Source: Primula veris (Eukaryota > Streptophyta > Magnoliopsida > Ericales > Primulaceae). From it: a DNA stretch of 64,000 nucleotides. Under the pieces are notes generated by a model. That model was not told where the DNA came from, did not search any database, and was given only the letters and a program-made list of their open reading frames with translations. Of the stretch, positions 58,601 to 64,000 are shown one piece after another. The stretch lies in assembly GCA_963682055.1 (NCBI GenBank), contig OY821747.1:17348258-17412257 (forward strand), read 5' to 3'. How positions within the stretch are numbered: the stretch's first letter is position 1; each line of letters begins with the position of its first letter. The position numbers were made by a program, and so were the translations under genes.

Positions 58601-59167
58601 TCGAATATAATTTTTAGGTATGGAGTGCCACGTTACATCATCAACGACAATGGAACTCCCTTTTACAATAAATTGGTGACAAGTCTGTGCGATAAATTTG
58701 GCTTCAAGCAACATAACTCTTCCATGTATAACGCACCTGCTAATGGGCTTGCTGAAGCTTTTAACAAAACACTTGGCAATCTGTTGAAGAAGGTCGTGGC
58801 TAAGTCCAAGCAAGATTGGCATGAGAGGATCAAAGAAGCCCTATGGGCATATAGAACAACATATCGAACATCGACTCAAGCTACCCCATATTCTTTGGTA
58901 TATGGAGTGGAAGCCGTCTTGCCTCTAGAGACACAAATTCAGTCACTCAGGATTGCTCTCCAAGAAGGATTAATGCTAGAAGATAATACCCGCCTTCGTC
59001 TCGAAGAACTCGAATCACTGGACGAAAAAAGCCTTGAAGCGCAACAAAGGTTGGAATGTTATCAAGCTCGTATATCGAAATCGTTCAACAAAAAGGTCAA
59101 GCGAAGATCCTTCCAAAAAGGGGATTTGGTGCTCGCCGTAAGAAAACCCATCATCATGACACGATGA
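55607..59167 (+). CDS. Gypsy element 2 Pol: RT, RNase H, aRNase H, integrase
   Basis: 1186 codons without a stop. The first residues (SVFDRLN) are linker, so the listed ATG is the start of the open stretch rather than a known start. Reverse transcriptase spans roughly residues 195-440 with FMDGSSGYNQI (about 288) and catalytic YVDD (about 352). RNase H 1 lies at about 495-600, and the second, archaeal-type RNase H at about 644-775 (YFDGSANSEGAG, NNVAEYQALILGLE, YGDSKLI). Integrase has the HHCC zinc domain (H884, H891 region; CQPC at about 921) and core D, D, E (GLDAIGP at about 951, NDNGTP at about 1012, NGLAEAFN at about 1045). A TGA at 59165-59167 cuts the last C-terminal stretch (KWDGPHTLTEVY, to about 59310). 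Dual RNase H marks the Tat lineage. Enzymatic domains look intact. Confidence 0.92.
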   Translation: MPSVFDRLNIKRILVITRCSSGQKTSSKIWMRKRGSVLKHLHARKRVFICQMLSRNKPVFKRLGVSTRKTWSARRHHKTTVKYVEDEDILKLEKLEITTSYHITLTDEDEQVEGYEEEAPEEFEEGVQSTVDELKEVNLGTLDDPQPTYLSALLTDKDQEDYIKLLKDFKDVFAWSYEEMPGLDPKIAVHHLVVKHGARPVEQAQRRFRAELVQQIEVEVNKLIEARFIREVQYPTWISSIVPVKKKNGQIRICVDFRDLNNACPKDEFPLPITELMVDATTGHETLSFMDGSSGYNQIHMDPRDEEMTAFRTPKGIYCYKVMPFGLKNIGATYQRAMQRIFDDMLHKNIECYVDDIVVKTKKHHQHLEDLEAVFKRLRRFQLKMNPLKCAFGVTSGKFLGFIVRHRGIEIDESKIEAVMKVQAPRNIHELRSPQGKLAYIRCFISNLAGRCQPFSRLMKKGTPFEWDESCDNALDAIKSYLVKPPVLGAPILGKPLLLYLAAQERSIGGLLAQENDTGKENALYYLSRTMTPCELNYTPIEKMCLVLVFAIKKLRHYFQAHTIQIISKANPVKYVMSKPVWSDRLARWALLFQEFEIVYVPQKAVKGQVLADFLADHPMPAEWELSEDLPDEDVMCIEFRPPWSMYFDGSANSEGAGAGVVFLSLEGDVLPYAFTLTQKCSNNVAEYQALILGLEMALDAKHQHIRMYGDSKLIINQVLNEYEVKKVELTPYQGYAAKLISWLGDVTLDHVPRKENKQADALAKLASNIALPNKHMSIPICERWVIPPQLDDEERIPKNKGERVEEVTAVLVFEIEEEDWRQPFIDYLQHGKLPDDRHRKIDVRRRAARFIYYKGTLYRRSFEGVFLRCLSGEESKQAMEEAHSGVCGAHQSGPKLHFRIKRMGYYWPSMVNDCLQFAKRCQPCQYHANFIHQPHELLHPTVASWPFDAWGLDAIGPLPKSSGGHIYILAATDYFSKWAEAVPLKAVRKETVVDFIKSNIIFRYGVPRYIINDNGTPFYNKLVTSLCDKFGFKQHNSSMYNAPANGLAEAFNKTLGNLLKKVVAKSKQDWHERIKEALWAYRTTYRTSTQATPYSLVYGVEAVLPLETQIQSLRIALQEGLMLEDNTRLRLEELESLDEKSLEAQQRLECYQARISKSFNKKVKRRSFQKGDLVLAVRKPIIMTR

Positions 59168-59310
59168 ATGGGAAACAAGTTCTTGTCAAAATGGGATGGT
59201 CCGCACACACTGACTGAAGTTTATACAAATGGTGCATACAAGTTATGATCTGAAGATGGTTTAGAAATTGGGCCTATCAACGGAAAGTTCCTAAAACGCT
59301 ACTACTCTTG

Positions 59311-59831
59311 AAGAAATTAAAGACACTCCTTGATGCAAGAGTATAAAGTGCATGTTACTCATCGCCCACATGAGTATAAATTGTGTGGCAACAAAATGAA
59401 CTACGTTTGGCTTGATCCTTCACGGGTACGTAGGCATCTTGAGGCTTGCTTCAAGATCAGTCATACCAACAATAAAAAAAATCCTCCTCCAAAAGAGATA
59501 ATAATAAAATAAAATAAAAACTTGAACTACGTTTGGCTTGATCCCTTCGGGGTACGTAGGCATCTTGATATTTATTTCAAGATCAGTCATAAATAAACAA
59601 AAAAATATAAACACTTTACAAGTTGAAGACGAAACTGCCAAAATAATGAGTACAAGAAAATTCGAGAAAAAGAAATAGACAACACATTCAGTTTCAAAGG
59701 ATATACAAGCAACCAAGATGGAAAAGAAAGAGAACTGTATTTTTATTAAGTCGAGAATTATTTAATTACAAGGAACTCGTACTATAGATCTTGAAAGCTG
59801 AAAATAATAAAAATGACTGAAAACAAAGTGA
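59311..59831 (+). other. Post-pol spacer with direct repeat
   Basis: A block with CTACGTTTGGCTTGATCC, GGGTACGTAGGCATCTTGA and TTCAAGATCAGTCATA occurs twice (about 59400-59465 and 59526-59591). Similar TACGTAGGCA blocks are common downstream of pol in plant Tat-type elements. This is where the sense and antisense genes converge. Confidence 0.65.
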
Positions 59832-62791
59832 CTAAGTAAAAGGCCTAATGATCTTTAACTCTTCAAGCTCCTCTGCTATAATGTTTTGAATCTTCTCAAA
59901 ATCACTCTTGGCCTTGTCACTCTCTGCACAGTGGTTCTTGAGCTCTAACACCTCCAAACTAAGAGAATCTTTTGCTGCAGCTACCTCGTGCATCTTTCTA
60001 TTTTCTTCAATCATCCATGCCTCCACTTTATCTCTTTCATCACTTAAACACTTTATCTTTGCATCAATAAGGTCGATCTTCTTTTGAAAGTCAACAATGT
60101 TAGCCTTGTGTCGACACTCTTCATCATCGATGGTACCTAACACATGAGATTTCTCGTTGAACAACCTCTGCGGCGAGTCAGTAACATTCATTTCTGCATA
60201 GAATGATCTTTTCTGGTCAAACTCGCGTACTTTCGCAAAGAAATTAGAAATCATATCCTTCAAAGGAGATAAATCAGTAGTGGTTCTGCCCTTCATTAAA
60301 CTCATTGTCTTGATGCTCGATTCTTCACATGAACTAAGATTGCTTATGTCACATTCCGTCAAGTTTCGAAGAAGTGTTTTCCATAAACTGGAGACATACT
60401 TTTGGTGTAGAAGCAAAAGTTCATCCTCATACTTACTTCCTGAAGTGTTGGAACGATTCTGGGGGTATGAGAGCTCCTGCCCAAATCATAACTTGAATGA
60501 GAGGCTTATTGGAGCATGCACCAAAAACTTGTAACGATGCGCTCTTTCCACCATCCGCTTCATCTGACTCAGAACTAAAGTATACCTTGCTTCCGAAAGA
60601 AACTCTTTCTCCTTCAAGCGCAAAATTTAGATCGTCAAATGTCTTATCTATGGAAAGATGATTTGTGTTACCTTCGGCAACTCCATGCTCTCCGACACCA
60701 AATAAATAGGTCGCAATCTGTAATGAATATGTATACAATCATATTAGACAACAAAGATTAAAGAAGAAGAAAAAAAAAAGAGAAAAAAAAGGAGGGATCG
60801 CGAATACCTGATTAATATTCGTCATCGCCCCATGAAAGAATGTCTCGTTAGGTGCACTCACATCGGAAGGATCAACTATCGGATTTGAGGTTGAAGCCTT
60901 GTTCTTTTTGCGAATAGGAGGATGATCACTACCACTTGCACAATTTTCGACTTTACTAGGAGAAGAATGACGTTTCTTCGAGTCAACGGTATACAGACAC
61001 TTTTCAGACCTTTGGGAGTTGGAGCCCTCTTCAGTACTAAGTTTTGGCGGTGGCGACTCAACTTGTTTCTGCTGAATAGAAGGATTAGTAGGAGAAGCAA
61101 TAACATCATGAACACTCTCCACCAAAAGTTGTTGCCCCTCGATAAGGTGTTGACCATGGACCTTTTCCCACCACGTATTGAAATTTTGAGTGTTGTGTAG
61201 ACTAAAGTTCCTCGAAAATGAAGGGATCCTCGCGTTCGTACCAGGATACTCATGAATACTCAAAAGCCAATGTTTAATTCCCCCCTCAAGAGTAGACGAA
61301 CGTGTATCCATCTCTTTAGAATCGCGAGGTGTTCTCTGCTTAAAACCAAACTGTCGACAAAACCTATGCGGATTGTAAGGCTCTAGGATAAACTCGTCCT
61401 TCCAACGAAGACTTAAAAACACATGGTCGAATTGAGGCAAAGCGGCTACGTTTCTCAATATCAGCTGACCTTCTTATAGGCACGAGTGTCTGAGTTTCTT
61501 TTTGAACAAATGAGGCAGCATTCCAATAAATTGACTCGTCGGAATGGATCTTCCCCCTAGCCTCTCTCTCATCAAAATATTTGGCACCATTATCTCCCGA
61601 GAACTCGAACATTTTTGGATCACCAGCAAGCATCTTCTAGCGATGATGTGTTCCGAAATAGTTACCCATCCAAGTCGAAAGATAGTGCTGGGGAAAACAA
61701 GCTGATGAGGAGCCTGGGGTTGACGATTCGGAAATAGTATTTAGACCCCTGTAGATACTCACCAACACTGGATAGGCAAGATTTACCACATGACCAGAAG
61801 ACATAAGACATGGTTTAAATGTGCTAGGACGAATTGTCGCAACAGCACCAGACGGAAGCACGAATGTACAAAGCCAACATGATAGGAAGGTAGCGAGGTA
61901 CACTTCAGAGTACAAATTAATGGGTATTTTGAGTCTAGCGAAGACATCCTTGATTTCCGGTGACCAATTATCAACCTCATTGACACTACCACTCAAACTT
62001 CTGGTATGTGTTAGAGGGACAAACTTCTTCTTCGTTTGAGAAATGCTACTTTTGTCATATTGGCTTCCTTTGAACCAATACTTCACCCAAGCAGCAGGAG
62101 TAACACCATTTCTCCTCTCGGTGGAAGCAAGCCTATGAAAAGCGGAGAGCAAATATTGACAGCTAGCAGGAATGAGACTATCTTCGTCGGGATTGACATT
62201 CTGCAACTCATTCGAAAACGGGGTTGTTTCATCGTAAATTTCTCCAAGGATGGGCAATCCACCAAATACGTGCAAATCCCATGGGGAGATGGAAACTTCT
62301 CCAACAGAAGTATAAAGTGTATTCGAGGCGGGACACCAAGCTTCACAGAATGCGCGCATAATGTTTTGATCTTGACTATACGTGAACAGCGAGGCATGGA
62401 CAACATCATACAATCGAGCTTCACTTAGAGTAGAAGGATGTCGAGAAAGTATCTCTTCTGCCCATTCCCGGTACTTCGGAGTTTGGCGAAATTTACCGTT
62501 AACTTTGAGAGTGCTTCCCCATTTGACCTCTCCGGAAATGATTCGGCGGCCGAGGGTCATGAACGAGCAATCCTCATCAGGTTTTACGGTGTGCAAAGGA
62601 TTCTCCAAGAACGCAGAACCATCGTCCATGTAACTCCAGTTCGTGATCTTTGGGATATTGTCCAACTTAGGCCAAGGTCGTGCGTGCTTGCCGGTCAAGG
62701 GTCGGTGTATGAGCGTTGAAATTTTCTTTCCACTCTCTAGGATGATCAGTTGTTTGGCTTCGCCAACATGTTGAAGGTCGAACTTCGTCAT
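59832..62791 (-). pseudogene. Antisense gene with plant mobile domain and coiled coil, broken
   Basis: Read on the minus strand from an ATG at 62789-62791 (MTKFDLQHVG), which lies after an acceptor-like TCATAG; the frame is open to 62818. The first part (to 61637) carries the plant mobile domain (WCPASNTLYTSVGEVSISPW, then VFGGLPILG, RRNGVTPAAWVKYWF), as in MAIN/MAIL1-type proteins and in gypsy antisense ORFs. An in-frame TAG at 61637-61639 and a frameshift near 61450 interrupt it. A 90-bp GT-AG intron fits at 60718-60807 in phase 0 (INQ/IATYLFGVGE). Another frameshift near 60430 leads to a final Lys/Glu-rich coiled coil (60416-59832). Protein from this copy would be truncated. The element-encoded function is unknown. 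Confidence 0.8.
60718..60807 (-). other. Intron of the antisense gene
   Basis: On the minus strand CAG/GTATTC at the donor and CATTACAG/ATTGCG at the acceptor with a pyrimidine-rich interior. Splicing joins two open frames in phase 0. Confidence 0.65.
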
Positions 62792-62818
62792 AATACTTAC
62801 TAAACCTATGACACGCAA

Positions 62819-64000
62819 AGAGAAGAATGTGAGTGTACAAAAAGAAGTGTTAATAAAATGGTTTTAAAATAAAGATAATAACATTCTGTTCGATTTAAGC
62901 GGAAAAAAAATGATAACTTTATGTTTTCAACTTTTAATACTCTAAAAAAAAAACTGAAGTTTGTTCCTCATTTGTTTTGAAAACGTCTAAAGAACAGGGG
63001 GCAACTTTCTATTAGGATTAAAAAAAAGGGGGAAAGTGTAGTAATTGTTTTAGTAAAAAAAAATATTCCTTTAACATCTTACTGCATGTTTTCATTTGTT
63101 AAAGAAAGAAAGAAAAAACCTTTAGGAAGGAAAAAAAAAGACTGAACTATATACACTGTGAAGCTGTTGAATGTAATTTGGGAAAAAAAAAATGTCATTA
63201 TAAAAGGTAACTCTAAAAAAAAAAAAATGGTCTGTTTAAGCTTGCTAACTACTTCTACAAATAGAAAGATACGGAAAAAAAAAAAACAATGTAGGCAATT
63301 GACGAAAATCTTCCACCCGTCATTCCAATAGACATGAGTCATGGAGGATATCGGGCGATTTTAAAAAAGAAAAAGTATGATACATTGATATTTGGGAAGA
63401 AAAAGAAGGGTAATTAAAAAAAATACATGTGTTCTAACCTCTCTGAAAAATAAGGTCGTGGGTAAAATGTGAAAAAGTAACCTAGTATTTATAGTGTTAG
63501 ATATCCATATCATTACTAATAAATTTATGAGTTACAGAAGCCAATAGTTGCTAGTAAATTAATGGCCACCTATTACATGCAATGGTTACAAAGCTGAAAA
63601 GTTGCAGTATTGATTATGAGTTTTTACTTTTGAGCACATACGTTAAAAAAAATTGCTGCACAAGATTTAATAAAAATAAAAAAATCAGGAAGGACTAGTT
63701 CACTCTACATTTTGTTTTATTTTTCTCTCTTTAATAGAGCAAGTTGTATCTACGAGTTTTAAAGTAACCGGTTTCAAAAAAATTATTACATGTTTTAACT
63801 TTAAGATTACAAGTTTTCTAAAAATATATATATTGTCAATAACCTATGTAACTGGTTAAAAATTCTGTAATGTCTAATCAAAAGTTTTGGATGTTAAACT
63901 TTTAATGATGAATTTACATTCAAATGATTACAATTCTCACAAAAAGATAAACGTGGGGTTGCAATTTCACAAAAATAGCTCTTTATTAAGGAATAAATGC
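62819..64000. other. Upstream region of the antisense gene, within gypsy element 2
   Basis: AT-rich, no gene. Many A/T homopolymers. A minus-strand TATAAATA at 63486-63493 is a candidate promoter box for the antisense gene but lies about 700 bp from its ATG, so a leader intron would be expected. No LTR sequence is visible. Confidence 0.5.

Larger units (their letters stand above)
50537..64000 (+). mobile_element. Large Tat-type Ty3/gypsy element 2, right end outside window
   Basis: The 5' LTR (50537-51730) is followed by a primer site, a gag-protease region, pol with dual RNase H and integrase, a post-pol region and a convergent antisense gene. No second copy of the LTR start TGTAGACACGCAAATT occurs before 64000, so the 3' LTR lies to the right and the element exceeds 13.4 kb, a normal size for Tat/Ogre-type elements. 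Pol is uninterrupted, while gag-protease carries several stops. Confidence 0.9.

Overview
The window looks like a nuclear chromosome segment of a flowering plant, most likely a eudicot. It is AT-rich and dominated by nested plant transposable elements: Ty3/gypsy of the Tat type, Ty1/copia, CACTA, a MULE and several MITEs. It holds one intron-containing cytochrome P450 gene of the plant-specific CYP78A family. There are no bacterial operons, CRISPR arrays or rRNA genes, and I found no convincing functional tRNA. I cannot name the species from sequence alone.

Layout. Positions 1-1.9 kb hold about four tandem, decayed, minus-strand copies of an F-box/kelch gene fragment that all break at the same codon. 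From 2.4 to 16 kb there is a Stowaway-like MITE and then a three-level nest: a dead MULE transposase gene (about 2.9-16 kb) is split by a degenerate Tat-type gypsy element (4521-15709, target duplication ATTTA). The 3' LTR of that element is in turn split by a young minus-strand copia element (10549-15489, target duplication CATAT, 1176-bp LTRs with about five differences) that carries only gag. The gypsy element also carries a broken antisense ORF with its own TATA box. From 18.3 to 22.3 kb lies a complete non-autonomous CACTA element that has captured two exons of the splicing factor gene U2AF65.

The only apparently intact host gene is the CYP78A7-like P450 (24775-26917, two exons, 533 residues). 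Downstream are a second copy of the Stowaway-like MITE, two orphan CACTA ends, and a second CACTA element (29595-32968). The latter contains an (AT)25 tract, a 315-bp palindrome and a roughly 950-bp minisatellite. A full-length copia element (34381-41441, 255-bp LTRs, target duplication GTTAA) has an intact gag but a pol with three breaks. From 42 to 48 kb there are two related, oppositely oriented elements, each with a tRNA-like pol III head followed by an ATGCAC-rich tandem array. One of them sits inside the arm of a foldback element. A hAT-like MITE follows.

From 50.5 kb to the right edge lies one large Tat-type gypsy element. It has a 1.19-kb 5' LTR with internal 126-bp tandem repeats, a gag-protease region with in-frame stops, and an uninterrupted 1186-codon RT / RNase H / archaeal-type RNase H / integrase ORF. 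A convergent antisense gene encodes a plant mobile domain and a C-terminal coiled coil. Its 3' LTR must lie beyond 64000.

No wholly new multi-gene system is evident. The strongest leads are the U2AF65 capture, the paired tRNA-headed elements, the gag-only copia element, and the two independent gypsy elements that carry antisense genes of different families.
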